From PALSA-1440 sp050011195 (lineage in GTDB: Bacteria; Verrucomicrobiota; Verrucomicrobiia; Limisphaerales; UBA8199): a stretch of DNA of 31,516 nucleotides. The notes beneath the pieces were generated by a model that was given only the letters and a program-made list of their open reading frames with translations, ran no database searches and was not told the DNA's origin. The translations under genes and the position numbers were made by a program. The DNA is taken from the NCBI GenBank assembly GCA_050011195.1, contig JBEKJO010000064.1, positions 1-31,516 of the forward strand, written 5' to 3'. This document shows, piece after piece, positions 22,271 to 29,757 of this stretch. Every line of letters starts with the position of its first letter. Position 1 is the stretch's first letter.

Positions 22271-22851
22271 TTCCTGGGCGCCGAGCCAGGCGCCCGCCTG
22301 TTTACGCGGTAAGGAGCAGCCTCTTCTCTGACGTGGAAGCCTATCTCGGGTTTGGGCGGTTCCGGCGGGGGAGGGGCCATGAGATGGCGGATGGCTTCGA
22401 AGAGCGAGCGAATGGCCGTATCATGGCCTTCGATGCGCTGTTCCAGTTCTGCGAGTTTGCGGGCCATTCCGGTGTGGCTGGAAAGCACTTGCCGCAATTG
22501 AGCGAAGGCCCTCATGATGGCGATGTTGACCTGGATGGCGCGGCTGCTGCGGAGAACGCTGGAAAGCATGGCGACACCTTGTTCCGTGAAAGCATAGGGC
22601 ATCGTACGCGCCCCGCCCCAGCTTGAGGTCACAATTTGTGACTTCAAGTTCTGTGATTCAGAACTGTCGAGCTGGAAAAGGAAGTCATCGGGAAACCTCT
22701 CCCGATTCCTCTTCACCGCCTGATTCAAAACTTTAACCGGGACACCGTACAGCTCCGCCAAGTGCTGACTCAACATGACCTTTTGTCCGCGCAGCAGGAA
22801 AATCTGTTTCTGGATGCGTTCGAGGGGAACTACCGGGAGCGGTTTCTTCAT
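22258..22851 (-). CDS. ORF6N domain-containing DNA-binding protein
   Basis: A 197-residue protein. The ORF6N domain covers about residues 10-115: QKQIFLLRGQKVMLSQHLAE, LYGVPVKVLNQAVKRNRERFPDDFLFQL, then RTMPYAFTEQGVAMLSSVLRS. After it comes a coiled-coil-like helix (RKLAELEQRIEGHDTAIRSL) and a proline-rich tail. ORF6N proteins are related to KilA-N phage proteins and are common on mobile DNA; their exact job is not known. I chose ATG 22851 because a 27-bp near-palindrome lies directly upstream; the extension to 22893 would translate that site. The gene begins just after argG's stop and ends inside the displaced argG tail, so its last residues (KATS) come from argG sequence read in another frame. 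Confidence 0.85.
   Translation of the reverse strand: MKKPLPVVPLERIQKQIFLLRGQKVMLSQHLAELYGVPVKVLNQAVKRNRERFPDDFLFQLDSSESQNLKSQIVTSSWGGARTMPYAFTEQGVAMLSSVLRSSRAIQVNIAIMRAFAQLRQVLSSHTGMARKLAELEQRIEGHDTAIRSLFEAIRHLMAPPPPEPPKPEIGFHVREEAAPYRVNRRAPGSAPRKATS
22276..22295. repeat. Hairpin at the ORF6N/argG-tail junction
   Basis: GGGCGCC (22276-22282) and GGCGCCC (22289-22295) form perfect 7-bp arms with a 6-nt loop. The hairpin lies about 5 nt from the point where similarity to argG begins, so it may mark the cassette edge. Confidence 0.7.
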
Positions 22852-22856
22852 GGTGA

Positions 22857-22883
22857 TTAAAGGTTCCAATTTGCAACCTTTAA
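22857..22883. promoter_or_regulatory. 27-bp near-perfect palindrome before the ORF6N gene (likely operator)
   Basis: TTAAAGGTT on the left and AACCTTTAA on the right surround CCAATTTGC; 12 of 13 base pairs match. It lies 5 nt before ATG 22851 and 10 nt after argG's stop. From memory, similar GGTTGCAA/TTGCAACC sites occur before other ORF6N genes, which suggests autoregulation. It could also serve as the binding or cutting site of the cassette. Confidence 0.65.
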
Positions 22884-22893
22884 GCGGCGGCAT

Positions 22894-24123
22894 TTACTTC
22901 TTCCTGCCTCGCTGCACCCGCGCTGCCACCTTGAGCCGCAGCGCATTCAGCCGGATGAAGCCCGTCGCGTCGTCCTGATTATACGCCTTGGTCGGGTCGG
23001 CCTCCATCGTCGCGATGGCCGGGTTGTAGAGGCTGACCGGGGATTTGCGCCCGGCGCATAGGATGTTGCCCTTGTAAAGCTTCACGCGCACGGCGCCGGT
23101 GACGTTCTTCTGGCTCTCGGTCACGAACGCCTGCAACGCCAGCCGCTCGGGCGCGAACCAATACCCGTAATACACCAGCTCCCCGTAGCGCGGGATCAGC
23201 GAATCCCGCAGGTGCATCACCTCCCGGTCCATCGTCAGTGTCTCCATCTGCCGATGCGCGAAGTGCAGGATGGCTCCGCCCGGAGTTTCATAGACACCCC
23301 GCGACTTCATGCCCACGTAACGGTTCTCGACCAGATCTACCCGGCCCACGCCGTGTTTGCCGCCCAGCTTGTTAAGCGTCCGCATCACGCCCAGCGGGTT
23401 CAGCGCCTTGCCGTTGACGGCGACGCAGTTGCCCTTCTTGAAATCGAGCGAGACGTATTCGGCCTTGTCCGGCGCGTCCTCGGGCGCAACGCTCAGCTTG
23501 AACATGTCCTTGTTCTTCGGCGCGAAGGCATCCATCCACGGGTCCTCCAGGATGCCGGCCTCGAACGAGATGTGCAGGAGGTTGCGGTCCATCGAATACG
23601 GCTTCTTGGCCGAGGCTTGGACGGGGATTCTCTTCTTCGCGCAGTAGGCGATCATCGCGGCGCGGCCGGGGAACTGGTCCCGGAACCGGGCGTCGCGCCA
23701 CGGGGCGATGACCTGCAGCTCCGGCGCGAGGCACGCAGCGGTCAACTCGAACCGGACCTGGTCGTTGCCTTTGCCGGTGGCGCCGTGAGCGATGGCTTCG
23801 GCTTTTTCCTTCCGGGCGATTTCGATCATGCCCTTCGCAATGAGGGGCCGGGCGATGCTGGTGCCCAGGAGATACTGGCTCTCATAGATCGCGCCCGCCT
23901 GGATCATCGGGAAGATGAAGTCGCGCGCGAACTCTTCCTCAAGGTTCACGATATAGCACTTCGACGCCCCGGTGCGTTTGGCCTTGGCCTCCAGCCCCTT
24001 GAGTTCCTCTTCCTGCCCGATATTGGCGCAGAACGCGATGATCTCCGCGTCATACCGTTCCTTGATCCACGACAAAATGACCGAGGTATCCAGCCCGCCC
24101 GAATAAGCTAAAACAATCTTCAT
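22894..24123 (-). CDS. argG: Argininosuccinate synthase
   Basis: A 409-residue cytoplasmic enzyme that joins citrulline and aspartate, using ATP, to form argininosuccinate in arginine biosynthesis. The ATP-binding loop AYSGGLDTS is at residues 6-14; GATGKGNDQVRFE (about 113-125) and the conserved YSMDRNLLHISFEAG and GGKHGVGRVDLVENRYVGMKSRG segments are intact. Length is normal for the family. From Gly352 on, the tail has a second, about 87% identical copy at 22100-22270. The tail now in argG may therefore be a replacement brought with the ORF6N cassette. The gene ends with TAA at 22896-22894, one codon before the cassette. It diverges from the glycoside hydrolase gene; a 70-bp palindrome lies in the shared 245-bp gap. 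No other arg gene is adjacent. Confidence 0.98.
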   Translation of the reverse strand: MKIVLAYSGGLDTSVILSWIKERYDAEIIAFCANIGQEEELKGLEAKAKRTGASKCYIVNLEEEFARDFIFPMIQAGAIYESQYLLGTSIARPLIAKGMIEIARKEKAEAIAHGATGKGNDQVRFELTAACLAPELQVIAPWRDARFRDQFPGRAAMIAYCAKKRIPVQASAKKPYSMDRNLLHISFEAGILEDPWMDAFAPKNKDMFKLSVAPEDAPDKAEYVSLDFKKGNCVAVNGKALNPLGVMRTLNKLGGKHGVGRVDLVENRYVGMKSRGVYETPGGAILHFAHRQMETLTMDREVMHLRDSLIPRYGELVYYGYWFAPERLALQAFVTESQKNVTGAVRVKLYKGNILCAGRKSPVSLYNPAIATMEADPTKAYNQDDATGFIRLNALRLKVAARVQRGRKK

Positions 24124-24191
24124 CGCCTGAGATTAAGCGCGAAGCGCCCCAAAACGCAAAGCGGAAAACGCCCCTGCCTAAACCCAATTCA

Positions 24192-24261
24192 GGGAGGGCG
24201 AGCGTCCTCGCGAGCCCAAACATCTCCCAAATTCAGGGCTCGCGAGGACGCTCGCCCTCCC
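24192..24261. repeat. 70-bp palindrome with perfect 25-bp arms and 20-nt loop
   Basis: The left arm (24192-24216) begins GGGAGGGCGAGC and the right arm (24237-24261) is its exact reverse complement. Both are preceded by AATTCA. It lies between the divergent starts of argG and the glycoside hydrolase. A related layout (24/20/24) is at 31086-31153. Confidence 0.92.
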
Positions 24262-24368
24262 AACGCAGCGTTCGGCTCACTCGGTGCGCAAGACATTCGC
24301 CTTGCCCGGACTTCTGGATAGCCCCACGCTTTGCCAGTGAGGTCTCCTTTGAAAATAGAGACGACAAT

Positions 24369-27182
24369 ATGACTCGCCGAACTTTCCTCGCGCGCACGGC
24401 GCTGGCCGCCGGCGGCACCGCCTGCTTGCTCAAGACCAATTGGCGGGCACTGGCCGCGGACGGAGCGCAGCCCGGCCTGGTGGGCGACCTGTCGGCGCTG
24501 GCGGACTCGCACGATCTGCGGCTGCCGCTCTGGGGCAGCTACACCAAGACCTACAACGGCATTTCGCACGTCGTCGACCTGGAGCGCGGGATGCGCTTCG
24601 ACCTGAGCGTGTTCCCCGGCCATTACCGCCGCGAGGTCATGGTGCCCAACGTCAACTGGGAAAGCGGCTTTCATCCATGGGAAGCGGCGCCCGACCTTTC
24701 CTTCTTTTCCTACCGCTACGAGCTGGAGTGGAAGGACCGCGTGTATTGCGACGTGTCGTTCTCCACGCTCTCGGACGGCGCGCGCCTGGTGCGGGCCGAG
24801 CTGGTGAACAATACCCAGGCAGACCAGAACCTCGTGCTGCATTTCATGGCGTCCATCAACTACCCATATGTGCGGCCGTACACAACCGAGCCGGCGCAAA
24901 AGCCGGCCGTGAAGCTGCCAGCCGGCGCGCTGTGGATAAACGCGCTCGATTACGCCGAGCTCCGGTTCGCCACACCGCGGGTCAACGATAGCCTCGTGCC
25001 GGACGGCCAGCGCCGCGCCGAGGTGCGCGACCACGGCTTCGTCTGCGGCGGCGGCATCGGCGCCGGCTTCGGCAAGGGCGCCGGCGACCGCGTGCGCTTC
25101 CACGTGGTGCTTCCGCAGTCCTTCACTGACGCCCGCTTGCTGCTGCACTACCGCAACACCTCGAACCAGCCGGCGGTCCTCGAAGCCAGCGGGCTGGGGA
25201 CCGGCGAGCTGGTGTTGCCTCCGGGCAAGGATTTTGCCTTGGCGACACTGCCTTTGGGAGCCGCGAGCAAAGGCGCCCACGATTTCGGGTTCGGCGTGCG
25301 CAAGGGTGCGGGATTTCAGGTGGACGGCTTTGCCATCGTGGAAGCCGCCGCCGTTGCCGCGGTAACGTTCGCGCCGCCGCAGTTCAACTGGGCGCCCAAA
25401 ATCCTGCCCGGGCCGACCGATCACAGCCGCCTCTTGAAGTATGCCGACGCCCCCCGCCATTACGGCATCGCCTGGTCCTACGACGTGTTCCAGGTCCGCG
25501 AGGTCCTCAACAGCGAACTCGACCGCTTCTTCCGGCGCTACGTTCAGGACCACACCAGCACCGTCCTGCGCGGCGACGGACAGGGCCATTTCACCAATGT
25601 CTTCATGCGGCCAATTCCCCTGTCGCCTAACAGCAGCAAGATCATTCACGGTATCGTGGCCGCGGGGGCGCCCGAGGAAGTCGCCGAGGAGCTTAAGCAG
25701 ATTTCCCTGCCGCCCTTCGACCTCGAACCGCGCTACCAGGCGCGACGCGAGGGCGCGGTGTCGCTCGCCAGCGTGCCGGCGGGCGAACCCTGCCGCTTCA
25801 GCCAACAACGCATGGCCGCCGTCGTGCTGACCAATCTCGTCTATCCGGTCTATACCAAGCGGCGCTATGTGCGGCACTACTCGCCCGGCAAATGGTGGGA
25901 CAGCCTTTATACCTGGGACTCGGGGTTTACCGGCCTGGGCCTGGCGCAACTGGACGTAAACCGCGCCATTGATTGCCTCAACGCCTACACCACCAAGCCC
26001 GGCGATCCCGAAACCGCCTTCATCCACCACGGCACCCCCCTGCCGACGCAACATTATCTCTTCCTCGAACTCTGGAACCTGACGCAATCGCGCGCCTTGC
26101 TCGAATACTTCTATCCCCGGCTCCGGCAGTATCATTTGTTCCTCGCTGGCCGCCTCGGCAGCTCCAACACGCGGGCCTTCAAGTCCGGCCTGCTCAAGAC
26201 CTGGAGTTACTTCTACAACACCGGCTGGGACGATTACCCGCCGCAGGTCTTCATGCACAAAGAGAAGCTCACGCCGCGCACCGCGACCGCCATCATCAAC
26301 TCCCACCTCATCCGCACCGCGCGCCTCCTGTCGCAGACCGCCCGCGTGCTGGGCCTGGACAAGGATGTCGCCGGTTATGAGGAGGACATTGCGCTCTGGA
26401 GCGACGCCTTGCAGAAACATTCGTGGGACCCCGACGCCGGCTACTTCAGCTACGTGCTGCATAACGACCGGGGGGAGGCAACGGGTATTCTCCGGCACGA
26501 GAGCGGCGCGAATTTCAACCTCGGGCAGGACGGCGTCATGCCGTTGCTGGCGGGCATCTGCACGCCCGCCCAGGAACAAACCTTGCTGGATCACTTGCAA
26601 TCTCCCCAGCAGTTGTGGTCGCCCATCGGCTTGTCCACGGTGGACCAGAGCGCGCCTTACTACCGCCATGACGGCTATTGGAACGGCGCGGTCTGGATGC
26701 CGCACCAATGGTTCCTCTGGAAGGCCATGCTGGACCTCGGGCAGGCCGGCTTCGCCTTCCAGATCGCGCAGACCGCGCTGGACCTGTGGAAGGCGGAAGT
26801 GGACGAGTCCTATCATTGCTTCGAGCATTTCCCGATCGCCTCTGGCCGCGGCGCGGGCTGGCATCAATTCAGCGCCCTGTCCTCGCCCGTGCTGGCATGG
26901 TTTGCGGCCTACTATCGCCCAGGCCGCCTCACGGCCGGCTTCGACACCTGGGTCCACCGCTGCACCTTCGAGCCGGACCATTCCGCGCTGAGCGCCGACC
27001 TCGAACTGCGCGGACGCTCAACCGCCGAGGCGACCATCCTCGCTACCCTCCGCCCTGGCCGGACCTGCCGCGCGCAATGGAACGGCAACCCGGTCCCCGC
27101 GCGCACCGCCCCCTCCGGCACGCTCCAAATTGCCCTGCCGCGCGACAGTGGCCGCGGCCTCTTGGAAGTGCAGCCCGCCTGA
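24369..27182 (+). CDS. Tat-exported glycoside hydrolase, GH63/MGH1-like (alpha/alpha)6 barrel
   Basis: A 937-residue protein. The N-terminus TRRTFLARTALAAGG is a twin-arginine signal (RRxFL) followed by a short hydrophobic core, so it is exported folded. The middle is beta-rich. The C-terminal half is an (alpha/alpha)6-barrel with KWWDSLYTWDSGFTGLGLA (about 507-525), GWDDYPPQVF (about 618), YWNGAVWMPHQWFLW (about 770) and ESYHCFEHF (about 813). In GH63-type enzymes the general acid is an Asp in the W-D-x-P segment and the base lies near the C-terminal E; by analogy Asp in GWDDYP and Glu in ESYHCFEHF are candidates. The substrate is probably an alpha-linked sugar or glycan, not resolved here. 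ATG 24369 fits the Tat signal. A thioredoxin-like exported protein follows 116 bp downstream. Confidence 0.85.
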   Translation: MTRRTFLARTALAAGGTACLLKTNWRALAADGAQPGLVGDLSALADSHDLRLPLWGSYTKTYNGISHVVDLERGMRFDLSVFPGHYRREVMVPNVNWESGFHPWEAAPDLSFFSYRYELEWKDRVYCDVSFSTLSDGARLVRAELVNNTQADQNLVLHFMASINYPYVRPYTTEPAQKPAVKLPAGALWINALDYAELRFATPRVNDSLVPDGQRRAEVRDHGFVCGGGIGAGFGKGAGDRVRFHVVLPQSFTDARLLLHYRNTSNQPAVLEASGLGTGELVLPPGKDFALATLPLGAASKGAHDFGFGVRKGAGFQVDGFAIVEAAAVAAVTFAPPQFNWAPKILPGPTDHSRLLKYADAPRHYGIAWSYDVFQVREVLNSELDRFFRRYVQDHTSTVLRGDGQGHFTNVFMRPIPLSPNSSKIIHGIVAAGAPEEVAEELKQISLPPFDLEPRYQARREGAVSLASVPAGEPCRFSQQRMAAVVLTNLVYPVYTKRRYVRHYSPGKWWDSLYTWDSGFTGLGLAQLDVNRAIDCLNAYTTKPGDPETAFIHHGTPLPTQHYLFLELWNLTQSRALLEYFYPRLRQYHLFLAGRLGSSNTRAFKSGLLKTWSYFYNTGWDDYPPQVFMHKEKLTPRTATAIINSHLIRTARLLSQTARVLGLDKDVAGYEEDIALWSDALQKHSWDPDAGYFSYVLHNDRGEATGILRHESGANFNLGQDGVMPLLAGICTPAQEQTLLDHLQSPQQLWSPIGLSTVDQSAPYYRHDGYWNGAVWMPHQWFLWKAMLDLGQAGFAFQIAQTALDLWKAEVDESYHCFEHFPIASGRGAGWHQFSALSSPVLAWFAAYYRPGRLTAGFDTWVHRCTFEPDHSALSADLELRGRSTAEATILATLRPGRTCRAQWNGNPVPARTAPSGTLQIALPRDSGRGLLEVQPA

Positions 27183-27298
27183 GCTCCGGTGTTGCGATGT
27201 TTCACCCGGCACATTTCCCTCTCTTCAACGGTGTTGTGCTCGTCAATCGGCGGACTGTTTTTGCTTGTCGCCCTGCTCACAAGCGTTATTCTTCAACC

Positions 27299-27862
27299 AT
27301 GAGAATCGCAAAGCTTGGCAATCGTTTCTTCTTCCTGTCGGCCTTCGTCGTCACTATTTTCCTGGGTCTCGCTGTTGCTCCAGCCGATCCCTATGCCCCC
27401 CGGTCCGCCGTTGCCGCGGGCCAAAAGGCCTTTGCCTTTCGCGCCAAAACCGCTGACGGCAAGACCATCAACTTTCCCGGTGATTACAAAGGCAAGGTGG
27501 TATTGCTGGATTTCTGGGCGACCTACTGCAAGCCGTGCCGCGCGGAACTGCCCAAGGTGGTCGCCGCTTATAGTCAATACCACGACAAGGGATTTGAAGT
27601 GTTGAGCGTGAGTCTTGACCTGGCAAAGAAAGGGCCTGCCGTTGTGCAGTTTATCAAGGACAACAACATGACGTGGCCGCAAATCTTTGATGGCTGGGCT
27701 GGGAAAACGCCGGTCGCGGTGCAATACGGCGTCCACGCCATTCCCTGTCCCGTGCTGGTGGACGGAGATACGGGAATAATTATCGCCACCGACACGGGTG
27801 CCCTGGGCCATAAACTGACCAAGGCCTTGGAGTCGGCTTTGGCCGCGAAGGCCAAGAAGTAG
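27299..27862 (+). CDS. Exported TlpA/ResA-like thioredoxin-fold protein
   Basis: A 187-residue protein. Residues 1-29 form a signal or anchor segment (RFFFLSAFVVTIFLGLAVAPA). The thioredoxin fold follows, with FWATYCKPC: Cys77 and Cys80 are the active CxxC pair. HAIPCPVLVDGDTG holds the cis-proline loop. Such proteins reduce or shuffle disulfides outside the cytoplasm, for example during cytochrome c maturation or in nutrient-limited periplasm; no cytochrome gene is near. I chose ATG 27299 because it gives a proper signal sequence; the longer in-frame ORF from 26678 overlaps the hydrolase in another frame and is not real. It follows the Tat hydrolase on the same strand, possibly as a separate unit. 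Confidence 0.88.
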   Translation: MRIAKLGNRFFFLSAFVVTIFLGLAVAPADPYAPRSAVAAGQKAFAFRAKTADGKTINFPGDYKGKVVLLDFWATYCKPCRAELPKVVAAYSQYHDKGFEVLSVSLDLAKKGPAVVQFIKDNNMTWPQIFDGWAGKTPVAVQYGVHAIPCPVLVDGDTGIIIATDTGALGHKLTKALESALAAKAKK

Positions 27863-28030
27863 CGCGCAAAGTTGGCCGTGTGGCGCAAGGCCGCAGCCGG
27901 CTCGTAAAGCGGACTTGGCTCCGGCTGTCAAACAGCCAAAACCCCCGCTCCCGCCGGCTGCGCCATCGTGTAATACCACTTCGCAATGGAACTCGGCAGG
28001 AATCAGTGGGAACCCCTCCCCATGAACCCT

Positions 28031-28118
28031 GGGAACATCCAACATCCAACATCCAACCTCGAACACCCAATGCCTGCCATTCGCGCAATCAATGCATGTT
28101 GGGCGTTGGATGTTCTCC
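28031..28118. repeat. Inverted repeat with AACATCC heptamers
   Basis: The left part has AACATCC three times (28034-28054), then AACCTCG and AACACCC in register. The right part (28095-28118) is an imperfect reverse complement (CATGTTGGGCGTTGGATGTT). The pair spans about 88 bp and could fold into one hairpin. Confidence 0.8.
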
Positions 28119-28345
28119 TCCTTCGGCTCAGGGGTTCAAAGCGCGAACACCGGCATTCGAGGAATTCTCTCTCTGCCCTGCCCATTGCCTGGAGAGGGTG
28201 GTCGCAGGCCGGGGGAGGAGAACGTACCGATTGTTTCAGTATGATTGGGTATTGGCCCGAGCCGTCGGTTTCCACCCGCACTGTCCAATTATGAGACAAT
28301 GGGGCTTCTGTGCTTATCTCCATGCCAAAGTCGGCTCTGCGTCAG

Positions 28346-28389
28346 TGTGGGGACGGGGTGAGGACGGAGTGTGGACGGTATGTGGAGGG
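28346..28389. repeat. Four 11-bp tandem units (GTGNGGACGG type)
   Basis: TGTGGGGACGG, GGTGAGGACGG, AGTGTGGACGG and TATGTGGAGGG in register. Same unit length and copy number as 1682-1725, but a different sequence. Confidence 0.75.
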
Positions 28390-28559
28390 CATAGGCAGTG
28401 GGGTCAGCCGTGCTTACTGTCTAGAAACAGGACACTCTAGCTCTCGGAAGTCGCTGGTTGGGCGGGATTGGGCGGGGAGGAATACCGATTCTACCTGTGA
28501 CCGACACGATGGCCGGCAGGCATAGCCATCTGCCGCCACTGCTCTTATACCACTTCGAA

Positions 28560-29603
28560 TCAACGGAACTGCTTGTGTTGCAGTAACTTATACCAGGTGG
28601 CCGGGGAAAGGCGGGCCTGGCGATAGACCGGCTCCCACAAAGGCTCGGCGCTGGTGGAACAGCGCGCCCGCTGGAGCCAGCGGCGGTCGAGGGGTTCGGC
28701 GATGAAGTCGGCGGTATTCGCGGCAATGGTGGTTTCCTCCTTCTCGCCGGTGGCGTGGCCGACGCCGACAAAGAATCCGGCCAGCAGGAGCGTGACGCGG
28801 AGCATGGTGCTGCGGGAGTAGGTCGGCAGGGAACAGGGGCGGTCCGGGGCGAGGAGGCGGAAAAGGTTGGCGAAGAGCGGCTGGGTCCACATGGCGGGGT
28901 TTGTGGCGGGGGAGAAGGCGTCGAACATGATGACGTGAGGCGGGGCGAGGACCCCCCGACCAGTTGACGCGCATTGCGCCCCTGAACCACCAGGCGAAGA
29001 CGGACCCCTCTCCCCAGCCCTCTCCCCTTCGGAAGGGGAGAGGGGGAAGGCACCCCTCACCCCAGCCATTCCCCCTTCGGAAGGGGAGAGGGAGCCTCGT
29101 GGCCTGCTCTCTGGCGAATCAGGGTTCGTGGGGAGGGCCAGTGCGGCCAGTTGTGCCAGCAACGCGGGGAAGTCCGCCAGGTGCATGTCCCATTTCACCG
29201 ATTGCGGGCCGTCCCGGAAGGCGCAGTAGTGTTCGCGCAGGAGGCGCTCGAGGCGCTGTTCGTAGCCGCCCAGGTAGCCGAGTGCTTCGCGGTGCTGGAG
29301 CGCGAAGGCGAGCGGTTCGAGGGTGTGATCGAAGCTCAGCAGGTGGATCGAGCAGGGGATGTTCCGGGCCGCCCGCAGGGCGGTGAGCGCATTGGCTGCC
29401 GCCCCGAGGCCGACATCCCACAGGACGAATTCGCCCGTGTGCCGCCGGAGGCGCTCGACCAGGCGCAGTTGCCGGACATAGAGCGCCTCGGCTTCGGCGA
29501 CCGGGCCGATCACCGGATGAAAGGTCTCGTGATGGGCGAGGGAATGGACGCTGTGGGCGCCATTGGCGAGTTTGACTATTCTGTATCCGGCAGCGGAGTG
29601 CAT
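28560..29603 (-). CDS. MnmC-like SAM-dependent methyltransferase domain protein
   Basis: A 347-residue protein. It fits the methyltransferase half of MnmC, which finishes mnm5 modification of uridine-34 in tRNA. VLWDVGLGAAANALTAL (about 53-69) is the SAM-binding loop, VIMFDAFSPATNPAMW the conserved D-F/A-P and NPxMW segment, and LPTYSRSTMLRVTLLLAGFFVG the later strand-helix. The FAD domain is absent, as in many stand-alone versions, so the exact substrate is inferred. About residues 158-215 (28958-29130) are a Ser/Pro/Gly/Arg-rich insertion encoded by palindromic repeats, between the domain core and FDAFSP. I chose ATG 29603 (MHSAAGYRIV); a longer frame reaches 29714 but would translate the GCAGAAT repeats at 29660-29687. 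The dipeptidase stop lies 153 bp upstream. Confidence 0.75.
   Translation of the reverse strand: MHSAAGYRIVKLANGAHSVHSLAHHETFHPVIGPVAEAEALYVRQLRLVERLRRHTGEFVLWDVGLGAAANALTALRAARNIPCSIHLLSFDHTLEPLAFALQHREALGYLGGYEQRLERLLREHYCAFRDGPQSVKWDMHLADFPALLAQLAALALPTNPDSPESRPRGSLSPSEGGMAGVRGAFPLSPSEGERAGERGPSSPGGSGAQCASTGRGVLAPPHVIMFDAFSPATNPAMWTQPLFANLFRLLAPDRPCSLPTYSRSTMLRVTLLLAGFFVGVGHATGEKEETTIAANTADFIAEPLDRRWLQRARCSTSAEPLWEPVYRQARLSPATWYKLLQHKQFR
29018..29092. repeat. Two CTTCGGAAG-centred hairpins inside the MnmC-like gene
   Basis: First hairpin 29018-29044: CCCTCTCCCCTTC and GAAGGGGAGAGGG are perfect 13-bp arms around one base. The second (29066-29092) has the same right half with a degraded left half. 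They are read in frame as a LSPSEG-type repeat, twice. Similar CCCTCTCCCC hairpins are a familiar dispersed element in this kind of genome, from memory. Confidence 0.85.
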
Positions 29604-29659
29604 GGCAGGAATTTCGAGCACGGCGGCGGCGAGGCCAAGCGCAAACGGAAAGGAAGATT

Positions 29660-29687
29660 GCAGAATGCAGAATGCAGAATGCAGAAT
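29660..29687. repeat. Four perfect GCAGAAT heptamers
   Basis: Four exact tandem units before the chosen start of the MnmC-like gene. The reverse complement (ATTCTGC) occurs in both TPR genes at 14690-14703 and 16700-16713. Confidence 0.95.
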
Positions 29688-29719
29688 TTCCGGCACGGGG
29701 CCAGGGGGAGCCAAACTCA

Positions 29720-29757
29720 GAGCGTGCTGTCCCCGGCGCGCTGAGGACAGCGCGCCC
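29720..29757. repeat. Palindromic element overlapping the dipeptidase stop
   Basis: Outer arms GAGCGTGCTGTCC and GGACAGCGCGCCC pair imperfectly; inside is a perfect GGCGCGCT/AGCGCGCC hairpin (29735-29742 and 29749-29756). It starts at the dipeptidase's 3' end. It could act as a transcript-stabilising or terminating hairpin, but has no T-run. Confidence 0.65.

Larger units (their letters stand above)
27863..28559. other. Intergenic region of 697 bp made largely of repeats
   Basis: No gene is convincing; the small ORFs overlap one another on both strands and have no shared motif. It holds CAGCCGG/CCGGCTG arms (27894-27900, 27921-27927) and a GGCTGT-CAA-ACAGCC hairpin (27923-27937). It also holds the heptamer-rich inverted repeat at 28031-28118, an 11-bp tandem array at 28346-28389, and two similar ATACCACTTCG motifs near 27974 and 28548. 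The first part lies just after the thioredoxin stop and the last just before the convergent MnmC-like stop. Confidence 0.65.

Noticed and set aside
24189..26981. 930-residue antisense ORF opposite the glycoside hydrolase
   Set aside because: Same codon-bias shadow effect; no domain, and it runs into the 24192 palindrome.
26678..27298. Long 5' extension of the thioredoxin-like ORF
   Set aside because: It lies out of frame within the hydrolase gene, and the signal peptide would be internal.
27923..27937. GGCTGT-CAA-ACAGCC hairpin as terminator of the thioredoxin gene
   Set aside because: A short stem followed by AAAA rather than Ts on the plus strand.
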